From contig JAIYCU010000013.1 of the NCBI GenBank assembly GCA_027487835.1, forward strand, positions 62,001 through 126,000: a stretch of 64,000 bases of DNA, written 5' to 3'. A program made the position numbers and the translations under genes. How positions within the stretch are numbered: the first letter of the stretch is position 1; every line of letters starts with the position of its first letter. The notes under the pieces are model-generated. The model saw only the letters and a program-made list of their open reading frames with translations. It was not told the DNA's origin and did not search any database. This document shows, one piece after another, positions 9,912-17,567 of the stretch. The stretch is from Bacteroidota bacterium (GTDB taxonomy: Bacteria > Bacteroidota > Bacteroidia > UKL13-3).

Positions 9912-11057
9912 ATGAGTCATTTAGAACTTGAAAATTTCAAATGCTTTACGAATAAAACTATTCCTTTAAATAAACTTACCATTTTAGCTGGTGCTAACGG
10001 AGGTGGAAAGAGTACAGTAATTCAAGCACTTCTTTTTTTAAGAAGAACTATTGAGCATTGTGCAAAATGGGAAGGAGATAATAAAAACCGCTATTATTAT
10101 CTTGAAACGAACGGACTTAATGTTGAACTTAATGGTTCTTATTGTTTAGCATTAGGTACTAGTGACTTGATAATACCTAAAGAAAATCCCTCAGCAGACT
10201 TTTGTTCAATTAGTTTTGCGAACTATTCGGAATCTTTTCAGGTAGTTTATGAAATTTCTGAAGAAACAAATCTATGGTTAAAACCCATTGAAGTGCATAA
10301 CATGATGGTTCAAAATGAAATGCTATTTATTCAGGAGTTCTACTATTTAAATGCAGAAAGATTAGGACCACGAATTACACAAAGTGTCAAGTTTTTTGAC
10401 TATCCAAATGCAGGGTATCAAGGGGAGTTTGTAGCACAATTAATTTCAGATACTGAGTCGAATTATAAATTTGAGGTAGATGAAAAAAGAAGAAATGGAA
10501 ACTCAAAAAGTAAAAGGCTTGAACAACAAGTTAATGCTTGGTTAAATGAATTAATGCCTGGAGTTTCAATAACAGCAAATTATGATAAAGCTACTCATTC
10601 TGCACAAATAAGAGTTTACAACTATTATACTAAAGGAGATACTACAATATCCACAAATATTGGCTTTGGAATTAGTTATGTTTTACCAATCATTGTAACA
10701 GGTCTGATAGCAAGGAGGGGTAGCTTAATGATAGTTGAAAATCCAGAGGCGCATTTACATCCATCCGCACAGTCTAAAATTGGACAATTTTTGGCCAAAA
10801 TTGCGAATGCAGGCGTAAACATAATTGTTGAAACTCATAGTGACCATTTTGTAAATGGAATACAAATTACTTGTGCAAAAAAAGAAATATCAAATGAGGA
10901 TGTAACGATTAATTTTTTCAGTCAAAAAGAAGGAAATAAACAGCCAGAGATAGAAACTATTTCAATCACTGAAAAGGGAGAATTAAGTAGTTGGCCAAAG
11001 GGATTTTTTGATCAAAGTCAAAAAGATTTTGCAGAACTATTTAAATTTAGAAAGTAA
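9912..11057 (+). CDS. AAA ATPase (ABC/SMC-like head, DUF3696-type C-terminus)
   Basis: The N-terminal strand LENFKCF and Walker A GANGGGKST (27-35) place this in the AAA_15/RecF-like group of small SMC-head ATPases. A Walker B-like stretch SLMIVENPEAHLHPSAQ (E276, N277, P278, E279 and the HLHP loop) and the switch VETHSDHFVNG follow. The C-terminal part after about residue 300 fits DUF3696. Such ATPases drive several two-gene defence systems such as Septu, Gabija-like and DUF262-linked pairs. It is squeezed between the DUF262 gene (one base gap) and the next gene (TAATG overlap), which argues for a three-gene module. Confidence 0.85.
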   Translation: MSHLELENFKCFTNKTIPLNKLTILAGANGGGKSTVIQALLFLRRTIEHCAKWEGDNKNRYYYLETNGLNVELNGSYCLALGTSDLIIPKENPSADFCSISFANYSESFQVVYEISEETNLWLKPIEVHNMMVQNEMLFIQEFYYLNAERLGPRITQSVKFFDYPNAGYQGEFVAQLISDTESNYKFEVDEKRRNGNSKSKRLEQQVNAWLNELMPGVSITANYDKATHSAQIRVYNYYTKGDTTISTNIGFGISYVLPIIVTGLIARRGSLMIVENPEAHLHPSAQSKIGQFLAKIANAGVNIIVETHSDHFVNGIQITCAKKEISNEDVTINFFSQKEGNKQPEIETISITEKGELSSWPKGFFDQSQKDFAELFKFRK

Positions 11058-11794
11058 TGAGTAAATTATTTTTAGTAAATTCAACTATCGATCTAAAAAA
11101 CTATGATGACTTCAAGCAAGGTATGCAAAATTTAGTTGCTATTGAGCAACGAGAAAATGACACTTTTTATAAAAATGAACGAATTTATGAAGTACCAATA
11201 TTAAGTGATCTATACTCAAATTTCGGATATGCAGAACAAGAAATATCAAGATTTATCGAACAAAATTTACAAAATTGCAAGCAAATTATTGAAGATGTAG
11301 TAACTGCCAAAAATTACTGCGATACAATTAATTTCGCCTTTTTAGGAATAAATTTTTCTAATTCGAATTTAATTGCTAGCTTACAAATAACTAATAATGA
11401 CAGGTATATTTGGTGGTCTAATTCAAATCTAACGAATTTTGAAAAATTTAATATTCTTATACCCAATTCTATTTACCCAAAGAGTTTTGAAGCAGACTTT
11501 GAATTCTTATCGAATGAAACACAAAAAGCAATATTAGAAAAGCTAGAAACTTTAAAATCTCGAAATCTGGAGTCAATTTTTACACCTGGTTTTCAACTAT
11601 TAAAAAACGTTACACAAGATAATTTTCGTTTTCAATTGCATGAGTTTAGACTATCATCTCCAGTTGCTTTGCGTATTTATTTTAGTGTTTTAAAAGGGGT
11701 TGTCTTTTTTGGTTCTATAGAAAATAAATCTAACTCAAACCAAAATCAAGATATAAAATCTGCATATGAAATAATAAAAAAGCTTATTGGATAA
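11057..11794 (+). CDS. unknown protein with RelE/HigB-like C-terminal segment
   Basis: I do not recognise the first 180 of the 245 residues. The last 60 have the spacing of a RelE/HigB-type toxin core: FQLHEFRL, then ALRIYFSVLKGVVFFGSIENKS, then a final helix DIKSAYEIIKKL. In that family the Arg-containing strand and the K-rich hairpin contact the ribosome-bound mRNA. The match is by pattern only and could be chance. It is coupled to the ATPase by a TAATG overlap and ends two bases before hsdR, so it belongs to the operon. It could be the effector of the DUF262/ATPase pair, or a structural partner. Confidence 0.5.
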   Translation: MSKLFLVNSTIDLKNYDDFKQGMQNLVAIEQRENDTFYKNERIYEVPILSDLYSNFGYAEQEISRFIEQNLQNCKQIIEDVVTAKNYCDTINFAFLGINFSNSNLIASLQITNNDRYIWWSNSNLTNFEKFNILIPNSIYPKSFEADFEFLSNETQKAILEKLETLKSRNLESIFTPGFQLLKNVTQDNFRFQLHEFRLSSPVALRIYFSVLKGVVFFGSIENKSNSNQNQDIKSAYEIIKKLIG

Positions 11795-11796
11795 AT

Positions 11797-14700
11797 ATGC
11801 TATCAAAAACTAATGAACAGGCTTTAGAGTCTACCGTAGAAAAACGCCTTACAGGTACATGCCTAGAAGAGTTGAAGGAGCAAAATATTGCTTTAAACAC
11901 CGTAAACGAAAGATCAGAATTGTATCGTTCTGGTAATGGCTATTATATTGGCGTTCCCGAAGATTTTAATGCAAAGTATGCTATAGACGAACATCGCTTT
12001 TGGAGTTTTTTACAAATAACCCAAAAGGATCAACTAGCAAAGATTCAAAAACAAGGTGATTGGAAATTAAAGATTCTTGAACGTTTGGATCGGATGATTA
12101 AAAAATACGGCATCCTGCGTTTGTTCCGTAAAGGTTTAGATGTAGATGATGCCCATTTCACTTTGTTGTATCCGTTGCCACTAGCAAGCAGTAGCGAAAC
12201 GGTGAAGGAAAACTTTGAAAGCAATCAATTTAGCTCTACCCGCCAACTTCGATATTCTTTAACCAATACTGGCGAAGAAATAGATATGGTACTTTTTGTG
12301 AATGGTTTGCCATATGCCACTATGGAATTAAAAAATCATTGGACAGGACAGAACGCAAAATTACATGGCCAAAATCAATACAAATTCAAAAGAGATATTA
12401 CCCAGCCTTTATTAAACTTTGGAAGATGCATTGTGCACTTTGCCGTTGATACTGATGAAGTGTATATGACAACCAAATTGGATGGAAAGGATACTTTCTT
12501 TTTACCTTTTAATTTAGGGCAGCGCGAACCCTTATTTGGCAAAGGAAATCCCCCTAACCCCTTTGGCCATAAAACAGCTTATTTATGGGAAGATATCTTT
12601 AAAAGAAAAAGCATTGCAAATATTATCCAACATTTTGTTCGATTTGATGGAAAAGACACAGTCCCATTAAATAAAAAAGCATTGTATTTTCCGCGCTATC
12701 ACCAACTAGATGTCGTAAGAAAAATCATTGCAGATGCGAGTAAAAAAGGTGTTGGTCAAACTTATTTAATTCAACATTCAGCGGGCTCAGGAAAATCAAA
12801 TTCCATTACTTGGGCTGCCTATCAGCTAATAGAAACCTATCCAGAAAATGATACCATTCCGGGCAGTAAGGGCATTTCTAATCCTTTATTTGATTCAGTG
12901 ATTGTTGTAACTGATAGAAGATTGTTAGACAAACAACTTCGTGAAAATATAAAAGAATTTTCGGAAGTAAAAAATATCGTTGCCCCTGCCCTTTCATCTT
13001 CTGACTTAAAGCTAGCTTTGGAAACTGGTAAAAAAATCATCATTACCACCATCCAAAAATTTCCATTTATTGTGGATGGCATTGCAGATTTAAGCGATAA
13101 AAGATTCGCTGTAATTATTGACGAAGCACACAGTAGTCAAAGTGGAACTGCCGCTGGTAAAATGAATCAGGCCATGGGAAATTCTTTTGAGGAATCAGAA
13201 GAAGAGGAAGACCCACAAGACAAAATATTGGAAGCCATGCGCACTCGCAAAATGCGGGGTAACGCATCCTATTTGGCATTTACGGCTACACCGAAGAACA
13301 ATACACTGGAACGTTTTGGCGTACAACAAGCCGATGGAAAGTTCAAGCCATTTCATTTGTATTCCATGAAACAAGCCATTGAGGAAGGTTTCATATTAGA
13401 TGTACTTGCGAATTACACAACTTATAAAAGTTATTACGAAATTGAAAAGTCAATTCAAGAAAACCCATTGTTTGATACAGTAAAAGCACAGAAGAAATTA
13501 AGGACCTACGTTGAACAGAACAAACAAACCATTGCCACCAAGGCTGACATCATGCTTGAACACTTTGTAACAAAATTGGTAAATACTAAAAAGTTAAAAG
13601 GAAAAGCAAAAGCAATAGTGGCATCACAAAGCATTGAATCTGCCATCAATTACTATTTCGCATTAAAAACATTATTACAAGAAAGAGGCAATCCATTTAG
13701 AATAGCAATTGCTTTTTCGGGTTCAAAAAAAATAAAAGGTATTGAATATACAGAAGACAGCCTTAATGATTTTCCTTCAAATTTAGATACAGCAAAACCA
13801 TCAGACCCAGGCTATATCAGCGACAAAATTGCCCGTTATTTTGATATGGACGAATACCGTATTTTAGTAGTGGCAAATAAATATCTGACAGGTTATGACC
13901 AACCTAAATTAACCGCTATGTATGTTGATAAAAAACTACAAGGTGTAATTGCGGTTCAGGCCCTATCAAGGTTAAATCGTTCATCCGATAAACTCGGGAA
14001 GAAAACCGAAGATTTATTCATTCTTGATTTTTACAACACTACTGAAGACATTAAAAAATCATTCGACCCATTTTATACTGCAACCTCATTAAGCAAAGCT
14101 ACCGACATCAATGTGCTTCATGACTTAAAATCCAATTTGGATGATGCTGGTGTTTATGAATGGAGCGAAGTGGAAGATTTCGTAGAGAAATATTTCAAAG
14201 GTGTAAATGCCCAAGAATTAAGTCCAATTATTGATATTGCTGCTGAACGATTTAATTTGACTTTAGCCTTAGAAGACAAGGCAAAGGCAGACTATAAAAT
14301 TAAAGCAAAGCACTTTGTAAAAATTTACGGTCAGATGGCTTCAATCATGCCTTATGAAGTGGCTGCTTGGGAGAAGTTATTTTGGTTTTTGAAATTCTTA
14401 ATTCCAAAATTAATCATCATAGATAATGAAAAAGATGCTTTAGATGGCTTATTAAATTCCGTTGACCTTTCGACCTATGGTTTAGAAAGAGTTAAACTAA
14501 ATACAAGTATTGCCCTCGATGCCAACGAAACAGAAGTTGATCCTCAGAATCCAAATCCAAGAGGCGCACATGGGGGAGAATCCGAAAAAGACGAGTTAGA
14601 TTTAATTATTAAGAGCTTTAACGAACGCTGGTTTCAAGGATGGGAAGCCACACCTGATGAACAACGAGCAAAATTTGTGAATCTAGCTCAGAAAATGAAA

Positions 14701-14895
14701 GAGCACAGCGACTTTAAAGAAAAGTATGCAGACAATTCCGATATACAAAATAGAGAAATTGCTTTCAGTAAAATATTTGATGAGGTAATGGGAAAACAAC
14801 GTAAGATTGAACTTGACCTTTATAGATTAGTTTCCCAAGATGAAGGATTTAAAATAGCAATGCAGGATACTATTAAAAGAATGTTGAGACCTTAA
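11797..14895 (+). CDS. hsdR: type I restriction enzyme subunit HsdR
   Basis: This is the motor and nuclease subunit. The N-terminal PD-(D/E)XK nuclease is intact: D163 in EEIDMVLF, E177-x-K179 in TMELKNHW, and the QxxxY motif of type I enzymes in HGQNQYKFKR. The SF2 translocase has Walker A SAGSGKS (K333), DEAH (442-445), the TATP motif and a C-terminal helicase lobe (LVVANKYLTGYDQP, LSRLNR). The last 150 residues are the helical part that docks on the methyltransferase. Length (1032) is standard. It is last in the operon, more than 4 kb after hsdS, so restriction would be expressed after modification and after all accessory genes. Confidence 0.97.
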   Translation: MLSKTNEQALESTVEKRLTGTCLEELKEQNIALNTVNERSELYRSGNGYYIGVPEDFNAKYAIDEHRFWSFLQITQKDQLAKIQKQGDWKLKILERLDRMIKKYGILRLFRKGLDVDDAHFTLLYPLPLASSSETVKENFESNQFSSTRQLRYSLTNTGEEIDMVLFVNGLPYATMELKNHWTGQNAKLHGQNQYKFKRDITQPLLNFGRCIVHFAVDTDEVYMTTKLDGKDTFFLPFNLGQREPLFGKGNPPNPFGHKTAYLWEDIFKRKSIANIIQHFVRFDGKDTVPLNKKALYFPRYHQLDVVRKIIADASKKGVGQTYLIQHSAGSGKSNSITWAAYQLIETYPENDTIPGSKGISNPLFDSVIVVTDRRLLDKQLRENIKEFSEVKNIVAPALSSSDLKLALETGKKIIITTIQKFPFIVDGIADLSDKRFAVIIDEAHSSQSGTAAGKMNQAMGNSFEESEEEEDPQDKILEAMRTRKMRGNASYLAFTATPKNNTLERFGVQQADGKFKPFHLYSMKQAIEEGFILDVLANYTTYKSYYEIEKSIQENPLFDTVKAQKKLRTYVEQNKQTIATKADIMLEHFVTKLVNTKKLKGKAKAIVASQSIESAINYYFALKTLLQERGNPFRIAIAFSGSKKIKGIEYTEDSLNDFPSNLDTAKPSDPGYISDKIARYFDMDEYRILVVANKYLTGYDQPKLTAMYVDKKLQGVIAVQALSRLNRSSDKLGKKTEDLFILDFYNTTEDIKKSFDPFYTATSLSKATDINVLHDLKSNLDDAGVYEWSEVEDFVEKYFKGVNAQELSPIIDIAAERFNLTLALEDKAKADYKIKAKHFVKIYGQMASIMPYEVAAWEKLFWFLKFLIPKLIIIDNEKDALDGLLNSVDLSTYGLERVKLNTSIALDANETEVDPQNPNPRGAHGGESEKDELDLIIKSFNERWFQGWEATPDEQRAKFVNLAQKMKEHSDFKEKYADNSDIQNREIAFSKIFDEVMGKQRKIELDLYRLVSQDEGFKIAMQDTIKRMLRP

Positions 14896-15070
14896 ATCCC
14901 AAACTATTCAAACCCAATAGCGAAAATTTCACAACAACTTTTATGAAGCCTTCCGTCAAACGCAGACTATGTATTAAAACCAATTTTAAATCTATGCAGA
15001 TGTTTTGTGAGAGGCTTACATTCTAGTAGCTACCTTACTTTCTCTATTTTAATTTCTTTTTTTATTGATT

Positions 15071-15967
15071 TCAAGTTAGGTTTTTCTGAGAAACAAAAGA
15101 AACAAACCAATCCTTAAAATTCTCGAATTTTCGATTATCACCCAACTCAGAAATAGGAATAGTCCATAATACTCCGTGTCTGGCGAAGTATAACCCTAAA
15201 TTTTCAATTGGCTTGTTTAGTTTATCATTATTAACACCTCCAATTAGTGATAAAATGTAATAGCCTAAAACTTGGTTAAAATACACTCTTTCAAGTTTTA
15301 AATGCTTGGTAGCTTTAATATCAATAAGAGTGTTATCAATAATTAGATCGGCATCTGCACCACCAACTAAAATTGACCCTTTACCAAAAGTTGGATTAAG
15401 GTAACATTTCTCTTTTGCTGTAAATTTTTTACGCTCTACTAAGGATATTAATGAAGTAATATCCTTAACGTCGTTAGGATCATTGTAATCAAATGAGTTA
15501 TCAATAATTCCTTTTCTAAAATATAAATCCAATTTAGCAAGAAATAATGTACTAGAAACTAATTCTTCAGTTATCCTTCCATTTAAAATGTAATTATCGT
15601 AATTGATTTTCGCTTGACTGTATTGTTCAATTAAAAGATAAAGAAGGTTTTTTGTATTAAATATCTTGTCCTTTCGGAATCCTGTTTTTATTTCCTTTTT
15701 TGACGACTGTCCAAGTATCTTAATTAAGGAATCATAAGCAGAATCAGCAATCCAGTCAGATTTTTGATTAATAATAATATTATTATGATACTGCAAATAA
15801 AATCGCATTAAATAGTCAAATGCAGTCCCAACAATTCCAGAATTATTGGTAAGAGGAGGTGCTTGTAAGTCAGAATTCAAATTGAGTTTAGGTATTGGAA
15901 AATCAGTTTTGAACTTATCCCTTAGCTCTTGATTATTTATGTCTGTAATTATTGATGTTAAGCTCAT
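15071..15967 (-). CDS. probable PD-(D/E)XK-fold protein, convergent with the restriction operon
   Basis: I cannot name the family. The segment GGADADLIIDNTLIDIKATK holds D207 and D217-I-K219 in the arrangement of a PD-(D/E)XK active site, followed by NQVLGYYIL (Q232, Y236), a helix often conserved in such nucleases. The first 180 residues are helical. It faces the restriction operon with about 175 bases between the stop codons. It may be an additional nuclease of the island, or a cargo gene. No signal peptide or membrane segment is visible. Confidence 0.55.
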   Translation of the reverse strand: MSLTSIITDINNQELRDKFKTDFPIPKLNLNSDLQAPPLTNNSGIVGTAFDYLMRFYLQYHNNIIINQKSDWIADSAYDSLIKILGQSSKKEIKTGFRKDKIFNTKNLLYLLIEQYSQAKINYDNYILNGRITEELVSSTLFLAKLDLYFRKGIIDNSFDYNDPNDVKDITSLISLVERKKFTAKEKCYLNPTFGKGSILVGGADADLIIDNTLIDIKATKHLKLERVYFNQVLGYYILSLIGGVNNDKLNKPIENLGLYFARHGVLWTIPISELGDNRKFENFKDWFVSFVSQKNLT

Positions 15968-16094
15968 GATTTATCGGGGTTTCTTGAAACTAATTTGTTT
16001 GAGAGGCATTTATTCTTCTACTCCCCCCCACAAACCTCCCACATTCCCACCAATAAAAAAATACCCATAAATAGGTATATTTTGAAATGGTTGA

Positions 16095-16178
16095 AGGTCG
16101 ATAGTCCATAGTCGATGGACGATAGTGTTCGAGGTAAGGCAAAATTCAACTATGGTCGATGGTCCATCGACTATGGTC
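16095..16178. repeat. inverted copies of a CCATAGTCGATGG motif
   Basis: GTCGATAGTCCATAGTCGATGG and nearby words appear in both orientations: CCATAGTCGATGGAC in the first third and its reverse complement GTCCATCGACTATGG in the last third, about 50 bases apart. The same words build the 35-bp array 1.1 kb further on, so the two repeat tracts flank the small gene at 16.7-17.2 kb. The upstream part of this gap (after the PD-(D/E)XK-like gene) has a C-rich run and no gene that I can see. Confidence 0.7.
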
Positions 16179-16186
16179 TAAAAAGA

Positions 16187-16560
16187 AACGCTCCATGTTG
16201 AATCATGCAGCATTCCATGTTGAAGCATGCATCACTCCATGTTCGAGCATGCAGCTCCCCAATATTGAGCATGCAACGTTCCATGTTGAAGCATGCAACG
16301 CTCCATGTTGAAGCATGCAACGCTCCAATGCTGAGGATGCAGCGCCCCAATGTTGAGCATTCAGCGTTCCATGTTGAAGCATGCAGCGCCCCAATGTTGA
16401 GGATGCAGCGCTCAATGTTGGAGGATGCAGCGCCCCAATGTTGAGGATGCAACGTTCCATATTGGAGCATGCAGCGCTGCAATGTTGAGGATGCAACGCT
16501 CCATGTTGGAGGATGGAATGCTCCATGGTTGGGATAGGAACGCTTCTAGGGAACGATAGG
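16187..16560. repeat. strictly phased 22-bp tandem array, about 17 units
   Basis: Reading the tract in steps of 22 bases from 16187 keeps register throughout with no insertion or deletion. The core words are AACGCTCCATGTTG and AAGCATGC, with variant units reading AGCGCCCCAATGTTGAGG. Units decay at the right end (after about 16516). Each unit contains an imperfect dyad (CAAC...GTTG) and often the palindrome GCATGC. Because 22 is not a multiple of three, all frames stay open by repeat structure rather than by coding, and the apparent proteins here are not genes. The tract is directly followed by a terminator that serves the gene on the other strand. Confidence 0.9.
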
Positions 16561-16600
16561 AAGCTTTGCGTGTAAGTATACTGTTAATCAGTTTTTTACA

Positions 16601-16634
16601 AAAAAAAATGGGCGTGCAATTGCACACCCATTTT
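16601..16634 (-). terminator. intrinsic terminator of the small minus-strand gene
   Basis: On the minus strand a hairpin with arms AAAATGGGTGTGCAA and TTGCACGCCCATTTT (one G-T wobble) is followed by a run of T. It lies 43 bases after the stop codon of the 159-residue protein. Confidence 0.85.
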
Positions 16635-16676
16635 GAACCTTGCTTACAGTGCTATGTAATCAACATAGCAATACTT

Positions 16677-17156
16677 TTAGGCTTTTGGCGCTTCGTTAGC
16701 CTTTGGCGCTATGACTTTTCTTTCGAACATGTCCTTTAGCTCGTCATAGGCCGTTTTGGCACCATCAACGCCTTTTTTAGTGCCCCTTTTGGTGCCGCTG
16801 TAAACTTCCAATGCAGCCATGTACGCTTCACTGCCTGCCTGGTCGCGGGTGTCGTGCAGGCGCTTTAAAAGCCTTTCTACTTGGCCAATGATTACATCTA
16901 GGCTTTGGGTAAGACTGATGTCGTTCTCATAATTGACCATCTCAAAAAACATGGGCTGAATTTTGGGATTGCTTTGTGCCAAAAATAAGGCCCTTCGCAC
17001 AAAATCAACCCTTCCGGCATCCATGTTCATGAGGCGCCTCGACTCGGCTGCACTCAATTCAATTAAAAAGGGTAAGTCGGTAAAAATGCTCTGAATGGCA
17101 GCTTCTACCTTGGTTTGCGTGGCAGCATCTATGGCTGCGTTTACTTTATTATCCAT
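16677..17156 (-). CDS. conserved hypothetical protein, all-helical, Bacteroidota type
   Basis: The 159-residue product is predicted helical and soluble, with no signal peptide. The stretch DLPFLIELSAAESRRLMNMD followed by a ...GSEAYMAALEVY motif is one I have seen in small Bacteroidota proteins of unknown function. It ends in an Ala/Pro/Lys-rich tail. It is monocistronic, has its own terminator, and is isolated between two repeat tracts (22-bp array downstream, 35-bp array upstream). Base composition is visibly more GC-rich than its surroundings. The function is unknown. Confidence 0.8.
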   Translation of the reverse strand: MDNKVNAAIDAATQTKVEAAIQSIFTDLPFLIELSAAESRRLMNMDAGRVDFVRRALFLAQSNPKIQPMFFEMVNYENDISLTQSLDVIIGQVERLLKRLHDTRDQAGSEAYMAALEVYSGTKRGTKKGVDGAKTAYDELKDMFERKVIAPKANEAPKA

Positions 17157-17240
17157 AATGAACGCAAACCTATCTATCCGGAAAAAGAAGATTCATAGAA
17201 TTAGTTCGAAAAAATTGAGAATTAGTTGGAAGTCCATGGT

Positions 17241-17415
17241 AAGAAGTCCATGGTCGATAGTCGATGGTCCATGGTAAGAAGTCCATGGTCGATAGTCGAT
17301 GGTCCATAGTAAGAAGTCCATGGTCGATAGACGATGGTCCATGGTAAGAAGTCCATGGTCGATAGTCGATGGTCCATGGTAAGAGGTCCATGGTCGATGG
17401 TCGATGGTCCGTGGT
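17241..17415. repeat. five 35-bp direct repeats, followed by degenerate GTCTATGGACTATGG copies
   Basis: Units begin with AAGA(A/G)GTCCATGG at 17241, 17276, 17311, 17346 and 17381, spaced by exactly 35 bases. Inside each unit TCCATGGTCGATAGTCGATGG and CCATGG give partial dyads. From about 17430 to 17475 shorter 15-base copies of the words TCTATGGACTATGG follow in the opposite sense. The same words occur at 16.1 kb. Apparent short proteins rich in DHGLSTMD-type residues are by-products of the repeat. This fills the gap between the 159-residue protein and the OmpA-family gene; the last 90 bases before that gene hold no other feature that I can identify. Confidence 0.9.
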
Positions 17416-17567
17416 AGCAGTAGTTCAACTATGGTCTATGGACTATCGTCTATGGACTATGGTCTATGGACTATGGAACTTCTAAAGAAATGGAAATAAA
17501 ATTAAAAATAACTAATTTAAAAACACCTTTCCCAAAATTCCTCCAAATTTCTTAACTTGCCAATACC

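Noticed and set aside
12-14895. BREX, DISARM or Druantia
   Set aside because: No PglZ, BrxC-type, DrmA/DrmB or DruE-like genes are present; hsdM, hsdS and hsdR are all canonical.
16187-16560. Possible CRISPR array
   Set aside because: Units abut without unique spacers, the period is 22, and there are no cas genes.
16171-16627. Several overlapping open frames of 70-107 codons
   Set aside because: They are translations of the 22-bp array; period 22 keeps all frames open on both strands and the residues simply repeat every 22.
17170-17428. Short open frames rich in DHGLSTMDFLPW-type residues
   Set aside because: They follow the 35-bp and 15-bp repeats and have no start context or family.
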